Assembly: GCA_033391075.1 (NCBI GenBank)
Contig: JAWPMV010000001.1
Location: 8,060,001 to 8,124,000 of the forward strand
Source of the DNA: Bacteroidia bacterium
Lineage (GTDB): Bacteria > Bacteroidota > Bacteroidia > J057
DNA: 64,000 nt
Reading direction: 5' to 3'
Of this stretch, positions 1 to 9,359 are shown one piece after another (the first letter of the stretch is position 1; every line of letters starts with the position of its first letter). Both the position numbers and the translations under genes were made by a program. A model generated the notes under the pieces. That model saw only the letters and a program-made list of their open reading frames with translations, did not search any database and was not told the origin of the DNA.

Positions 1-437
1 TGATTGGTAAAGGGTTGGCCAAGGGTGAGAATCGTTTCTGCAGAAGCCTTATCGGCCAAATTCGGATTTTGAGCATCAACCGTATATCGAACTACTTTTG
101 TGTCAATCCCGGAAGTGGTGAAATTGACAAAGAAATATCCATTGCTGCTATAATTGGGATGAAACGCCAGGCCCAATAGACCGAGCTCACCTCCCGATCG
201 TACCTCTGGGTCGATATCCAGAAAGGGAACGGATTCAGTCGTTCCATCCGGGTTTACAATATATATCCTGCCGGCTTGCTCGACAACGAATAATCTGTCA
301 TCTCCGGCAGATGCAATATCGACCGGGTCGTTAAATCCTGAGGCAAATGATTGTAGAGTGATTCTGGGTTGGGAGAACAGTTGGGTGAATGAAAGCATAA
401 GAATTATGCTTGCGATTGTGTAATTGATTCTGTTCAT
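1..437 (-). CDS. PQQ-dependent sugar dehydrogenase-like protein (partial, 5' end only)
   Basis: An open frame starts at ATG 437 and runs off the left edge (145 codons seen, no stop). The first ~22 residues are a hydrophobic signal peptide ending near LFSQ, so the protein is exported. Residues ~37-56 (PVDIASAGDDRLFVVEQAGR) and ~85-95 (LGLLGLAFHPNY) match the start of the glucose/sorbosone dehydrogenase (GSDH) six-bladed propeller family, soluble PQQ-type aldose dehydrogenases acting outside the cytoplasm. The catalytic region lies outside the window, so activity and substrate cannot be judged, and a C-terminal T9SS domain is possible but unseen. Confidence 0.75.
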   Translation of the reverse strand, partial: MNRINYTIASIILMLSFTQLFSQPRITLQSFASGFNDPVDIASAGDDRLFVVEQAGRIYIVNPDGTTESVPFLDIDPEVRSGGELGLLGLAFHPNYSSNGYFFVNFTTSGIDTKVVRYTVDAQNPNLADKASAETILTLGQPFTN

Positions 438-749
438 AGGCTTCGATGGTTTTCGAATGATGAAAATTATTCTGTTCTAGAATATGGGTAAAATAGGATT
501 CCTTAACTCAATGTTTCCTGATTTTAACAATACCCTTCTTTGAGTGTTTTGAAAATTCGTTATTACGGTAATCAGGACTAATCTATTTGCAAAAACTCCA
601 ATTTATAGGTGATTTATGGGTATATTTGGGCCTCAAACTTGCTTATTTGCCTAAGTATGAATATCTATGTCACTTGAAATTTGAAGTCATAAAAAACGCT
701 AAGAAACTGACTTAAGTTTGAAAATAAGACTATCAACGCAAATTCTATC
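438..749. other. Intergenic region between divergent genes
   Basis: This 312-bp gap separates the divergent sugar dehydrogenase and OmpA genes. Apart from one TAnnTTTG-type box at 621-628 I see no gene, hairpin or repeat in it. Confidence 0.6.
621..628 (+). promoter_or_regulatory. Candidate -7 box (TATATTTG) for the OmpA lipoprotein gene
   Basis: The octamer fits the Bacteroidota -7 consensus TAnnTTTG exactly. A TTG at 587-589 is too far away (31 nt) for a standard -33 element, so only the -7 half is supported. It would imply a leader of roughly 115 nt. Confidence 0.35.
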
Positions 750-1514
750 ATGAAAGTATCTTTTAATCTCCTAAAAGTATTCCCCCTCATCCTCGCAATG
801 GGACTTATGTCTTCTTGTGTATCTAAAAAGGTATATACAGAAGATTTAGCCCGTGCAAATGCTGAAAAGAGCGCACTTGAAAGTGAGCTTGCAACAGCTC
901 GTGAAGAAACTGAGAATGTAAGAGGACAAATGGCTGAGCTAGAAAATAACCTCAGCATGAAGTCTGATGAGATCGTTTCTTTAAGTTCTGAGATCAAAAA
1001 GAACAATGAGCAAATTGCTGAGCTTCAAAATGCGATCAAAGATGTATTTGAGATCTACAACTCTGCAGATTTCAGCATCGAAGAGAAAAATGGAAAGCTT
1101 TATCTTACTATGGATAACAAGATCCTTTTTGACTCTGGAAGAGACAGAATCAAAAAAGAATCTAAAGATCTCATTACTTCTTTGGCCACTGCTTTCAACA
1201 GCAATCCTGGTCTGAACATCTACGTTGAAGGGCATACCGACAACGAGCCTATCAAAATCCACAGAAATCGTTACAAAGATAACTGGAGCTTGAGTGTTGC
1301 TCGTGCATTGAACGTTGTTCGTATGCTTGAAGAAGGTGGTGTAGCTGCCAGCCGTCTGACTGCTTCTGGAAAAGGTGATACACAGCCTATCGCTAGCAAT
1401 GATTCCGAAGAAGGAAGAGAAACTAACAGAAGAACTGAGTTTGTTATCGCTCCTAAAATCGAAGGTTTGTACAAAATGTACAAAAATGGATTTGAGTCTT
1501 CTAGCTCAAACTAG
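750..1514 (+). CDS. OmpA-family peptidoglycan-binding lipoprotein with coiled-coil stalk
   Basis: A 254-residue lipoprotein expected to tie the outer membrane to peptidoglycan. The signal peptide ends in a lipobox with Cys23 (LMSSC). Residues ~28-100 form a heptad-rich coiled coil. Residues ~122-235 are an OmpA-like domain with the hallmark GHTDN (161-165), LSVARA (181-186) and NRRTEF (226-231) motifs; Asp164 is in the position that contacts diaminopimelate in this family. There is no beta-barrel, so it resembles Pal or MotB-like anchors more than OmpA itself. It is monocistronic, with a strong terminator just after the stop. Confidence 0.9.
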   Translation: MKVSFNLLKVFPLILAMGLMSSCVSKKVYTEDLARANAEKSALESELATAREETENVRGQMAELENNLSMKSDEIVSLSSEIKKNNEQIAELQNAIKDVFEIYNSADFSIEEKNGKLYLTMDNKILFDSGRDRIKKESKDLITSLATAFNSNPGLNIYVEGHTDNEPIKIHRNRYKDNWSLSVARALNVVRMLEEGGVAASRLTASGKGDTQPIASNDSEEGRETNRRTEFVIAPKIEGLYKMYKNGFESSSSN

Positions 1515-1536
1515 TCGATAATAAATAAAGATATTC

Positions 1537-1570
1537 AGCCTCGCAGGTTTTCCTGCGGGGCTTTTGTTTT
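1537..1570 (+). terminator. Rho-independent terminator of the OmpA gene
   Basis: A 10-bp GC-rich stem (GCCTCGCAGG with CCTGCGGGGC, one wobble) encloses a TTTT loop and is followed by a T-rich tail, 23 nt after the OmpA stop codon. Confidence 0.9.
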
Positions 1571-1591
1571 TGGGGATGTATTGTAGTGCGT

Positions 1592-1656
1592 AAGTGTTAT
1601 AGTTTAGATTGTCTACTTGCACTATAACACTCCAACACTCCTCAACTATAACACTT
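1592..1656. repeat. AACAC-family inverted repeat, copy 1
   Basis: Perfect 13-bp arms (AAGTGTTATAGTT at 1592-1604 and its complement at 1644-1656) flank a spacer holding more AACAC words. It belongs to the recurrent intergenic family seen at seven other places in this window. Confidence 0.75.
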
Positions 1657-1669
1657 CCTAAAAATTCCC

Positions 1670-1677
1670 TAAATTTG
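1670..1677 (+). promoter_or_regulatory. Candidate -7 box (TAAATTTG) for prfC
   Basis: The octamer is an exact TAnnTTTG match 43 nt before the prfC start codon and directly after the AACAC repeat. No clear -33 TTG lies at the usual spacing. Confidence 0.45.
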
Positions 1678-1720
1678 CCCTCCAAATTATCCAGCAACAA
1701 TCGAATAGAATCTTTCCCAC

Positions 1721-3301
1721 ATGGGTTTTAAACAAGAAATAGAGCGTAGAAGGACCTTTGCCATCATCTCCCACCCGGATGCCGGTAAAACGACTTTGAC
1801 CGAAAAACTTTTACTTTTCGGTGGAGCTATCCAGGTAGCAGGGGCTGTGAAATCCAATAAGATCAAAAGAGGAGCGACTTCAGACTTTATGGAAATAGAG
1901 CGGCAAAGGGGTATCTCTGTAGCAACCTCTGTGATGGGATTTGAATACAAAGGTTTGCAGATCAATATTCTGGATACTCCCGGTCACCAGGACTTCGCGG
2001 AGGATACCTTTCGGACCCTGACCGCTGTCGATAGTGTGATTGTGGTGATAGATGTGGCCAAAGGGGTGGAGACACAGACAGAAAAACTGGTGGAAGTGTG
2101 CCGGATGCGAGATACTCCGGTCATTGTTTTTATCAATAAGCTGGATAGGGAAGGTAAAGACCCTTATGAATTGCTGGATGAAATCGAGCAGAAGCTCAAA
2201 TTGAATGTAAGACCTTTGAGTTGGCCAGTCGGTATGGGGAAAAACTTTCAGGGAGTTTATAATCTCTTTGAGCAGAACCTGATCCTGATTGATGCCCATA
2301 GTAAACAAGTCGCTGAGGAAGGACTCGGATTTGAAGATCTTTCCGTTCCAGAGTTGGAGTCTTACATTGGAGAAACAGCAGCAGACACCCTAAGAGAAGA
2401 GGTTGAGTTGATCAATGGTGTATATGAAGACTTTGATCAGGAGGCTTATCTGGCTGGGAAACTTTCTCCCATCTTCTTCGGATCTGCCATTAATAACTTT
2501 GGAGTCAGGGAACTTTTGGATTGCTTCATTCAGATAGCTCCTCATCCGAAACATGCCTATACAGAAGAAAGGAAGATTGATGCCTTTGAAGATAAGTTTT
2601 CTGGCTTTGTGTTTAAGATACATGCTAATCTTGACCCTAAACATAGGAATCGTGTGGCTTTTGTGAGGGTTTGTTCAGGTACTTTTGAAAGAGGAAAACC
2701 TTATTTGCATACACGACTGGAGAAGAAACTGAAATTTCCCAGCCCGACCTCCTTCATGGCCTCCAAAAAGTCTGTGATAGATGAGGCCTATCCGGGAGAT
2801 ATCGTGGGACTATATGATACCGGGAATTTGAAGATTGGAGATACCTTGACAGAGGGCGAAAAGCTTCATATCAAAGGGATTCCCAGCTTTTCACCCGAAC
2901 TCTTCCAATACGTTGAGAATGGAGATCCCATGAAGTCCAAACAATTGGCCAAAGGTCTGGCACAATTGACGGATGAAGGAGTTGCTCAGCTTTTTACCCA
3001 TCAATTTAGTGGGAGAAAGCTGGTTGGAACCGTAGGAGCGCTGCAATTTGAGGTAATTCAATATCGCCTCAAACACGAATATAATGCTACCTGTATCTAT
3101 CGCTCGGCTGATTTGTACAAAGCTTGCTGGATTAGTTCTGAAGATCCTGCCCAAATCAAAGCCTTCAGGCAGCGCAAGCAAAGAAATATGGCCAAGGATA
3201 AGGACGGTCGCGATGTCTTCCTCGCATCTTCTGCCTGGGATTTAAATTCAACCAAGGATTTATTTCCTGAAGTAGAGTTTCACTATACGAGTGAGTTTTA
3301 A
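1721..3301 (+). CDS. prfC: Peptide chain release factor 3 (RF3)
   Basis: A 526-residue translational GTPase that recycles RF1/RF2 from the ribosome after peptide release. The G domain is complete: P-loop SHPDAGKTT (17-25), RGISVATS switch I (63-70), DTPGHQDF (85-92) and NKLD (139-142). Length and order of domains fit RF3, not EF-G, which is about 170 residues longer. The ATG at 1721 gives the standard RF3 N-terminus. It stands alone, with AACAC-family repeats on both sides. Confidence 0.97.
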   Translation: MGFKQEIERRRTFAIISHPDAGKTTLTEKLLLFGGAIQVAGAVKSNKIKRGATSDFMEIERQRGISVATSVMGFEYKGLQINILDTPGHQDFAEDTFRTLTAVDSVIVVIDVAKGVETQTEKLVEVCRMRDTPVIVFINKLDREGKDPYELLDEIEQKLKLNVRPLSWPVGMGKNFQGVYNLFEQNLILIDAHSKQVAEEGLGFEDLSVPELESYIGETAADTLREEVELINGVYEDFDQEAYLAGKLSPIFFGSAINNFGVRELLDCFIQIAPHPKHAYTEERKIDAFEDKFSGFVFKIHANLDPKHRNRVAFVRVCSGTFERGKPYLHTRLEKKLKFPSPTSFMASKKSVIDEAYPGDIVGLYDTGNLKIGDTLTEGEKLHIKGIPSFSPELFQYVENGDPMKSKQLAKGLAQLTDEGVAQLFTHQFSGRKLVGTVGALQFEVIQYRLKHEYNATCIYRSADLYKACWISSEDPAQIKAFRQRKQRNMAKDKDGRDVFLASSAWDLNSTKDLFPEVEFHYTSEF

Positions 3302-3330
3302 CCCCTTGCCTCAGGCCCACGGTTAAAAGA

Positions 3331-3418
3331 AAGTGTTAGTGTTTTAGGGTGTTAGTGTTTTTGCATCAAGTAAAACACGAAACGCCAACATCCTACCACT
3401 CAAACACGCTAACACATT
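3331..3418. repeat. AACAC-family inverted repeat, copy 2
   Basis: The left half is built from GTGTTAG/GTGTTTT words and the right half from AACAC/CGCTAACAC words, so the two halves can fold on each other. It lies between prfC and the downstream acyltransferase, both on the plus strand. Confidence 0.7.
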
Positions 3419-3457
3419 CCCCTACATTTCCTTACCTTTAGGCAAAACTACTACTAG

Positions 3458-4660
3458 ATGGAACTACCCTCCAACCGCCTGATATCTCTGGACGTATTGC
3501 GTGGCCTTACCATAGCCGGAATGATCGTAGTCAATGATCCCGGTTCCTGGGCTTACGTTTATCCACCCCTTCGACATGCTGACTGGCATGGAATTACCCC
3601 AACTGATTTTGTCTTTCCTTTCTTCCTGTTCATTGTAGGAGTATCGGTCGTTTTGGCCTATACCCGTAGAAAGTCGAGTGGAGCTCCCAAAGGAGAGATG
3701 GTGCAGAAAATCTTTAAGCGATCTGCTATTATTTTTTCTCTTGGGGTATTTCTCTGGTTATTTCCAGGTTTTGACTTTTCCAATGTACGCTTGCCTGGAG
3801 TCTTGCAAAGGATCGCCCTTGTGTTTATGGCCTGTTCACTAATCTTTTTGAATTCTGATTGGAAGTTTCAGGCGAAATTAGGAGCTGTCTTATTATTGGG
3901 TTACTGGTTTTTATTAGCCTTTGTTCCTGTGCCTATAGATGAAACCATCCGTTTGGCACTGGAGACAGGAGAAGTGAAATCGGCAGCGGGTCAATTGAAA
4001 ATAGGAGAATTAAGCAAATTATCTGAAAGCTTTATTGCTGCCAATCTCGAACCCGGAGCTAATCTGGAAGCCTGGATAGACCGTCTCATCATTCCCCTAA
4101 GGCTCTATCAATACACCTGGGACCCGGAAGGTTTACTCAGTACCTTACCCTCAATTGCTACGGGAATCACAGGCATGATGGCTGGACATTTGTTGCTGTC
4201 AAAAAAGACCAGGGAAGAAAAGGCCTTCTTTTTGCTGCTCGCAGGATTCGTCGTAATGAGTCTCGGTAATGTCTGGGACTGGTTTTTCCCCTTCAATAAA
4301 AATCTTTGGAGCAGTTCCTTTGTCTTGTATACTTCTGGTTTAGCAACGATGACCTTGGGCGCAACTTACTATCTGATTGATGTTCGGAAATGGGACGGCA
4401 AAATTCTCTTTCCTTTTAAAGTATTTGGGGCAAATGCGATAGCTGCCTATGTATTGCATGGGGTATTTGCTCGATTTTTTGGGATGAAGATTGGTTCGGG
4501 AGAAGAGGCGCAGTCGCTGAAAGGAATTTTTATGGATATGGGAATGACTACGGGATTTTCAGGTGAGTTTACTTCGCTTAGCTATGCCTTACTTTATACG
4601 GCCTTTATTTATGTATTTGTTTGGTGGATGTATAAGCGAAGGATTTTTCTTAAGGTTTGA
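3458..4660 (+). CDS. HGSNAT-like multi-pass membrane acyltransferase (DUF5009/DUF1624 type)
   Basis: A 400-residue polytopic membrane protein with roughly ten hydrophobic segments. The segment RHADWHGITPTDFVFPFFLF (39-58) closely resembles the catalytic loop of heparan-alpha-glucosaminide N-acetyltransferase, where a His (here His40) accepts acetyl from cytoplasmic acetyl-CoA and passes it across the membrane. The N-terminal LISLDVLRGLTI is also typical. In Bacteroidota such proteins are thought to acetylate periplasmic sugars or glycans; the substrate here is unknown. It is monocistronic, with a large structured repeat downstream. Confidence 0.88.
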   Translation: MELPSNRLISLDVLRGLTIAGMIVVNDPGSWAYVYPPLRHADWHGITPTDFVFPFFLFIVGVSVVLAYTRRKSSGAPKGEMVQKIFKRSAIIFSLGVFLWLFPGFDFSNVRLPGVLQRIALVFMACSLIFLNSDWKFQAKLGAVLLLGYWFLLAFVPVPIDETIRLALETGEVKSAAGQLKIGELSKLSESFIAANLEPGANLEAWIDRLIIPLRLYQYTWDPEGLLSTLPSIATGITGMMAGHLLLSKKTREEKAFFLLLAGFVVMSLGNVWDWFFPFNKNLWSSSFVLYTSGLATMTLGATYYLIDVRKWDGKILFPFKVFGANAIAAYVLHGVFARFFGMKIGSGEEAQSLKGIFMDMGMTTGFSGEFTSLSYALLYTAFIYVFVWWMYKRRIFLKV

Positions 4661-4691
4661 TTTTACTTTTTTCTTCTTCTTATGTTTCTAT

Positions 4692-5014
4692 CTTCTTTTT
4701 CCTTAGATGAAAAAGAAGCAAAAAATCAAGCTGCTGCAAAGCCTCCCGCAGTCCGGCCCCCACACCCGATGCAGCAGCGAGGCCCCGGCGCGCAGAGGGA
4801 AGTGTTGACGTGTTAGGGTGTTAGCGTGTTTGAGTTGAAGAGATCTCCTAGATAACAATCACTAACACCCTAACACCCTAACACCCTAACACACAAATAC
4901 CCAAACACCTTTCATTCGGCGTGCTGGCCCTGCAGAGCCCATCGGGAGTTGGGGCGGCATGTCTGGCTGGCTTTGGGCTCTGCGATTTTTGCCCACTTTT
5001 TTAGAAAAAGTGGG
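4692..5014. repeat. Composite multi-hairpin intergenic repeat, copy A
   Basis: The element holds, in order: hairpin a (arms 4692-4701 and 4709-4718, loop CTTAGAT); a conserved tract from AATCAAGCTGCTGC to GTCCGGCCCCC; an AACAC-family inverted repeat (about 4801-4908); hairpin c with perfect 10-bp arms GCAGAGCCCA (4932-4941) and TGGGCTCTGC (4974-4983); and hairpin d with perfect 10-bp arms (4992-5001 and 5005-5014). A second copy lies at 14902-15237. Here it fills the gap between convergent genes. Confidence 0.85.
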
Positions 5015-5051
5015 AGAAACCTATAAAATGATACCGAAAAAGAAGAAATAA

Positions 5052-5720
5052 TTACTTTTTAAAACCATCCACATCTACCAAATCCTGCAAGATAGCCTCG
5101 CGAATAAGACCAGCCGTATTTTTGACCTTGAATTTATTTCTAAGGTTGCGACGATGGGTTTCTACCCCGGCTTCCCCAATGTGGAGTTCTTCCCCGATTT
5201 CCTGGGTACTTTTTCCTTCTACCAATAACTGTAAAACTTCCCGCTCTCTCTTGGTGACATGAACGGTTTCAGCTCCATGCGAATGCAGCTTGCTGATGTA
5301 GTCCATATGAGCCTTCATGACTTCGATCCCATAATAGGTGTCTCCATCATTGACGGTGTTTAGCGCTTTTACCAGCTCACGGGCAGCAGTATTTTTGAGC
5401 ATATAGCCAGATATCTTCTGTCGAAGCATACGGGCAATATAGCGGCCATTATTAGAAGCGGTAAGGATCAGAACTTTGAGGTGAGGATATTCTTCATATA
5501 CTTTTTCAGCTACATCCATCCCGTCCATTTCCGAATTATGGAAACTGATATCCATCAGGATGATATCTACCTGTGGCTTTTGGGCAAGGGTTGCAAGAGC
5601 TTGTTCGGGTGAAGAGGCTATAGCAGTTACTTCTATGCCCTGCTCATCTTCCAATAGACTTCTCAGAGCATCAACAAAGAGTTGATGGTCATCGACAATC
5701 ATGACTCGTATCATAGACAA
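5052..5720 (-). CDS. NarL/FixJ (LuxR-type) response regulator
   Basis: A 222-residue response regulator. The receiver domain (4-120) has the acidic pair Asp10/Asp11, phospho-acceptor Asp57 (IILMD) and Lys109. A LuxR-type helix-turn-helix (about 153-215) contains TKREREVLQLLVEGKSTQEI. It lies 67 bp downstream of the TPR histidine kinase on the same strand and is its evident partner. The kinase is of the HisKA_3 class that usually pairs with this regulator class. Targets are unknown. Confidence 0.95.
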   Translation of the reverse strand: MSMIRVMIVDDHQLFVDALRSLLEDEQGIEVTAIASSPEQALATLAQKPQVDIILMDISFHNSEMDGMDVAEKVYEEYPHLKVLILTASNNGRYIARMLRQKISGYMLKNTAARELVKALNTVNDGDTYYGIEVMKAHMDYISKLHSHGAETVHVTKREREVLQLLVEGKSTQEIGEELHIGEAGVETHRRNLRNKFKVKNTAGLIREAILQDLVDVDGFKK

Positions 5721-5787
5721 GCTGATAAGTATTCAGTTAGGTCCTTGAATACTGCAACTTAGGAAAGTAAGTGGGGAATATCAACTA

Positions 5788-7800
5788 CTAGGAGAGTACA
5801 AGGGGAATATCTACTTCTATAAGGGTACCTTCTCCAGGTTTGGACTGAATTTCCATTTCTCCATCCAACTGTCTGACCCTTGTCAGGATGTTGTTGAGGC
5901 CAATACCCGAAACTTTAGAACCGGGCTCATACTCAAAGCCTTTTCCATCGTCTTTGATGCTGATGTGAAGCTTAATGGGGGAGTAATTCAGTTCATACTC
6001 AATCAAGCTTGCTTCAGCATGTTTGATGATATTTTGAAACAGCTCCTGGGTAATGCGATAGCTGTGTTGTTCGACATTAGAATCGAGTCTGCGTCCACCC
6101 AGACTGGTGTAGTCCATGCGGATATTCAAATTGGTGTTTTCTGAAAGGGTATCTTTCAGTTGAGCGAGGGCCGGGGATAGTCCGCCATCTTTCAGGCTGA
6201 GGTCTGCAAGGTTGTGCGATATGCCACGCATTTGCTGATAGGCCTGATCCAGGAGGTATTCAGCCTTGTCGTAGGTCTTTTTAGCCTTTTCGGGGATCTC
6301 TGGTAATTTTCTCTCCAGGCTTGCCAGAGTCATCTGTACAGCCGCCAGGGTGCCGCCCAGGCTGTCATGCAAATCTCTGGCAATTCTTTTTCTTTCATTT
6401 TCCTGCCCGTCGAGCATTGCATTGAGGGTTTCAACTTCATGATCACGAAGCATTTCGACCAACATCAACTTATTGCTTTCTTCCTTTAAGACAAGTTCCT
6501 TTTTAAGGGCTTCTTTGCGTTGACGGTAATTGCGCATGTAGAGGAAGAAGATCAGAGCTAATAAACCAGCAATCGAGCCCGCCAAAAGATAATAGTTGCT
6601 GAGTGTTTTTTGCTTTTCCAGTTCCAATTTACTTGCCTCTTCTTTCCTTTCGCCCCTCGCCTGGGTGTACAATAATTCTGCTCTGCTGGCTGTTTCTCTG
6701 ATTTCTGCCTCATGTATGCTATCACTTAAGACAGCATATGCGTTCTGGTATTCATAGGCTTTTGTAATGTTATTTAGCTGCCCATAAACCAAAGATAGAT
6801 TCCAATAAACATTTTTAAGATTTACGATATTATCCTCAACAGAAGGATGATCAAGTGCCGTTTGATAGTAATTGAGTGCTTTTTTATAACTTTTTTCCCT
6901 TTGAGCCAGACTTCCCAGATTGATATAAACTACTACTTCCTCAGAAGATTCAGCTTCCTGATACAGGACTAGGGATTTTTCGTAGTAATCCTTTGCCTCT
7001 GAAAATCTGGATTGCTTTTCTGCGAGTATACCGAGTCCATTATTAGTGTGGGCCAAATGGGAAAGGTTTTCCCCTTCTTTATTTTGGGTGTAAAATGAGA
7101 GCGCTTTTGTAAGGCTTGCTTCTGCGTTCTGAAATTCTTCTTTATGCAAATAGAGCATGCCCAACTGCATATTGAGTCTTGCAGTAAGGACTTCATCATT
7201 TTCTTCCTGAGCTAACTTGAGGCCTTTTTGTAAAAATTCTTTGCCGCTTTCAAATTGTTGACTACGGGTGCTCAAATCTCCAAGATTGGAAATAGCGGAT
7301 ATTTGCTTTTGAATATTTTCTTCAATTTCCGCCTGCTCCAGGCTTTTGAAATAATAAGAAAGAGCCTGCTGTTTATCCCCCATGTATTCGCAAACGACTC
7401 CCAGATTATTATAAATCCTTCTTAGGGTATTGGGAGCGTTTGTTTCCTCATACAATTCTTCAGCTCGATGCAGATAATGAATGGAGGATGATAATTCATC
7501 CTGAGCAAATAGGACAAGCCCCAATCTACGAAAGGCATCTGCTTCAAGCTCAGGTCTCCGTAGGCCCTGAGCAATAAGAATCGCCTTATTAGCGAGCAAA
7601 AGGGCTGAGTCCGGATGTTCATAGGTCAGGCTGCCAGACGTCTTGATGAAATTTTCAGCTATGGTTGGGTTCAACTCAGCAGATGATATGTCCTCCTGTG
7701 AAGTCCTTAGTTGATAGATCTTTTCACTTTGACCTCTCACTAAGGTGATACAAGCAAAGACTAGGGTAAGAAGGAGGATATATTTCTGATAGCTGTTCAT
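5788..7800 (-). CDS. TPR-containing sensor histidine kinase (HisKA_3/HATPase)
   Basis: A 670-residue kinase. I chose the ATG at 7800 because it starts a proper signal peptide (MNSYQKYILLLTLVFA...) and lies 4 nt after the stop of the upstream gene; an in-frame start at 7899 would add 33 residues inside that gene. Residues ~40-370 are periplasmic TPR repeats, a transmembrane helix lies at ~403-422, then a coiled linker, a HisKA_3 box (NERKRIARDLHDSLGG, phospho-acceptor His478) and a HATPase_c domain with GLNNILTRV and GEGTLIEV. No DNA-binding domain is present; the response regulator follows directly. Confidence 0.93.
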   Translation of the reverse strand: MNSYQKYILLLTLVFACITLVRGQSEKIYQLRTSQEDISSAELNPTIAENFIKTSGSLTYEHPDSALLLANKAILIAQGLRRPELEADAFRRLGLVLFAQDELSSSIHYLHRAEELYEETNAPNTLRRIYNNLGVVCEYMGDKQQALSYYFKSLEQAEIEENIQKQISAISNLGDLSTRSQQFESGKEFLQKGLKLAQEENDEVLTARLNMQLGMLYLHKEEFQNAEASLTKALSFYTQNKEGENLSHLAHTNNGLGILAEKQSRFSEAKDYYEKSLVLYQEAESSEEVVVYINLGSLAQREKSYKKALNYYQTALDHPSVEDNIVNLKNVYWNLSLVYGQLNNITKAYEYQNAYAVLSDSIHEAEIRETASRAELLYTQARGERKEEASKLELEKQKTLSNYYLLAGSIAGLLALIFFLYMRNYRQRKEALKKELVLKEESNKLMLVEMLRDHEVETLNAMLDGQENERKRIARDLHDSLGGTLAAVQMTLASLERKLPEIPEKAKKTYDKAEYLLDQAYQQMRGISHNLADLSLKDGGLSPALAQLKDTLSENTNLNIRMDYTSLGGRRLDSNVEQHSYRITQELFQNIIKHAEASLIEYELNYSPIKLHISIKDDGKGFEYEPGSKVSGIGLNNILTRVRQLDGEMEIQSKPGEGTLIEVDIPLVLS

Positions 7801-7804
7801 AATG

Positions 7805-8272
7805 TTATTCGTCGTCCAAAATGGGTTTCGGATGGCCGGTGGAGTTTTTGGGGTCTCCACTACCCGCAAGTCCTCTTGAATTGCTAAAGCTGTCGTCAAG
7901 AATGGGCTTGGGGTGGCCGGTACTATTTCTTGGATCTCCAGAAGTTAAACTTCTTGAGCGGCCATTGGTGTGTTTTTTGGGTTTGCGTATGTCAAAGCTC
8001 ATCGCTTCCTGTTCAATCTCATATATCTCCGTTACCTGAACTTCAACTTTTGTGGGATCACCTTTCTTCCAGGGAATATTTACGTGGATGGGAGTTGGAG
8101 ACAAATGATCCAATGGACAAAGCCTGAGTTCTACAATAATGGCTTGCTTGGATTTTGGCTTTCCTCCCCTACGCGTAATATTCATCGATTGTAATTGTAC
8201 CCCATTGTCCGGATATAAGGAGATGCATAGCATGGGCGAGTTTAGCTCTACTTCTGGATGATAATTGGACAT
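7805..8272 (-). CDS. Small protein of unknown function with duplicated C-terminal GHPKPILDD motif, first gene of sensor operon
   Basis: A 155-residue soluble protein that I do not recognise. Residues 1-90 look like a compact beta-rich domain, and 90-110 are charged. The tail carries two near-identical units, GDPRNSTGHPKPILDD and GDPKNSTGHPKPILDD, joined by a Ser/Gly-rich linker. The two DNA units have diverged in sequence more than the peptides, so the repeat appears to be kept at protein level. Its stop is 4 nt from the start of the histidine kinase, so the three genes are very likely co-transcribed. It may modulate the kinase, but that is inference from position only. Confidence 0.75.
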   Translation of the reverse strand: MSNYHPEVELNSPMLCISLYPDNGVQLQSMNITRRGGKPKSKQAIIVELRLCPLDHLSPTPIHVNIPWKKGDPTKVEVQVTEIYEIEQEAMSFDIRKPKKHTNGRSRSLTSGDPRNSTGHPKPILDDSFSNSRGLAGSGDPKNSTGHPKPILDDE

Positions 8273-8280
8273 AAGACAGT

Positions 8281-9359
8281 ATTATTATAGGTTTTCAGTG
8301 TAAATAGGTTTGTAAAGAATGATCTACTCGCCTTAATATATTAAAATTGCCTGTTTGTTTTAGCGCTTTAAAAAAAAAGAGGAACGCGTAGCGCCCCCCT
8401 TCCAAGTCAAGGTTATGAAGGATGCTTTGTAAAAAAGAACGATTACAAATTTTTATCGAAAGGGCCCGCAAGGGCTAACATCAATTTCATGCTTGTGAGA
8501 GAAAAAATCTAGAGCGCCCGGTTGTTGTTAAACACCCGGGCGACTCATAGTCCTCCCTGTTTAACTCTTTTGTGTGTGTTTGTTTAAGAACTGTGTTTGT
8601 TTGGGTTGCTTTCTTCCAACAAATTCAAATTTCTTTGACTATCTTTCCTTTAGCAACAATACAAAGATCGGGAAGAGACTCTTATAAGACTCTAATTGAA
8701 ATTGAGGTTTTTGATCTACAGGTTTTCCTGTAGGTTTCATACATAACGGTTGGAAACCGTGATTTACATCGAGCACCCGTACCTCTACAGGGAAATAAAG
8801 AGGTAACAAAAAAGCCATCCCATGGCGGATATCTTGATTGGGTATCTGCCTAGACAATCAGAGCTTGAGGCTGAAGATAGGGGTATTAGGGAAAGAGAAC
8901 TTTCCGGGAAGGTATTAGGCTGGCCATTCGTAGAATCGGCCACAGATTGTCTGAAGCTAGGGGCTAGCGTCTTCTTGTAACTGAATCGGGTGATCGATGT
9001 AATCGTCGGTAGGAACAGGAGATCTCCGAGGCTGGGAAGCACTCTGGGAAATTGGGGTATAAGTTGAATTGAATTCATCTCCTGCATTATTAAAGAACAG
9101 TCAATGCGCTGAGCATCAACGGATTTAGGGTAAACATGTAACAGGAGTGTTGAAAGGATGGCGAGGAGCAAATAAGTTAAAATTTGTTAAACGATGTTTA
9201 ACCTTTGTTTAACTTACATTACAAATGTAGGGGGTTTATTTCGGTTTTCCCAAGCAATATTTTACCGTTCACGACCCTTTATTTACCGGTCAGGAAGGGT
9301 TTTTTGAGTAGGGTATTTTTTCGAAGTCTTTTCTTCTTATAAATGCTCCTTAACTTACA
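8281..9359. other. Long region without a convincing gene; hairpins and an operator-like cluster
   Basis: This is 1.1 kb with no firm gene. It holds a 7-bp GC hairpin (arms 8515-8521 and 8536-8542), another at 8716-8733, and a GTTTAAC cluster at 9186-9213. One minus-strand frame (9171 down to 8785, TTG start, 128 codons) opens with a hydrophobic, signal-peptide-like stretch, but it has no ATG, no charged N-terminus and no recognisable domain. The region could contain a small RNA or a decayed gene. Confidence 0.5.
9186..9213. promoter_or_regulatory. GTTTAAC operator-like cluster
   Basis: A palindrome GTTAAAC-GAT-GTTTAAC (9186-9202) is followed by a third GTTTAAC at 9207-9213, 11 bp from the second. 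The even spacing and inverted symmetry suggest a binding site for a dimeric regulator upstream of the EGF-like lipoprotein pair, about 150 bp before its start. Confidence 0.45.

Noticed and set aside
8639..8857. 72-codon minus-strand frame
   Set aside because: Overlaps hairpins and the frame above; no coding signs.
8785..9171. 128-codon minus-strand frame with signal-peptide-like start
   Set aside because: Only a TTG start, no basic N-terminus, Ser/Pro-rich low-complexity body and no domain; mentioned in the region note instead of called as a gene.
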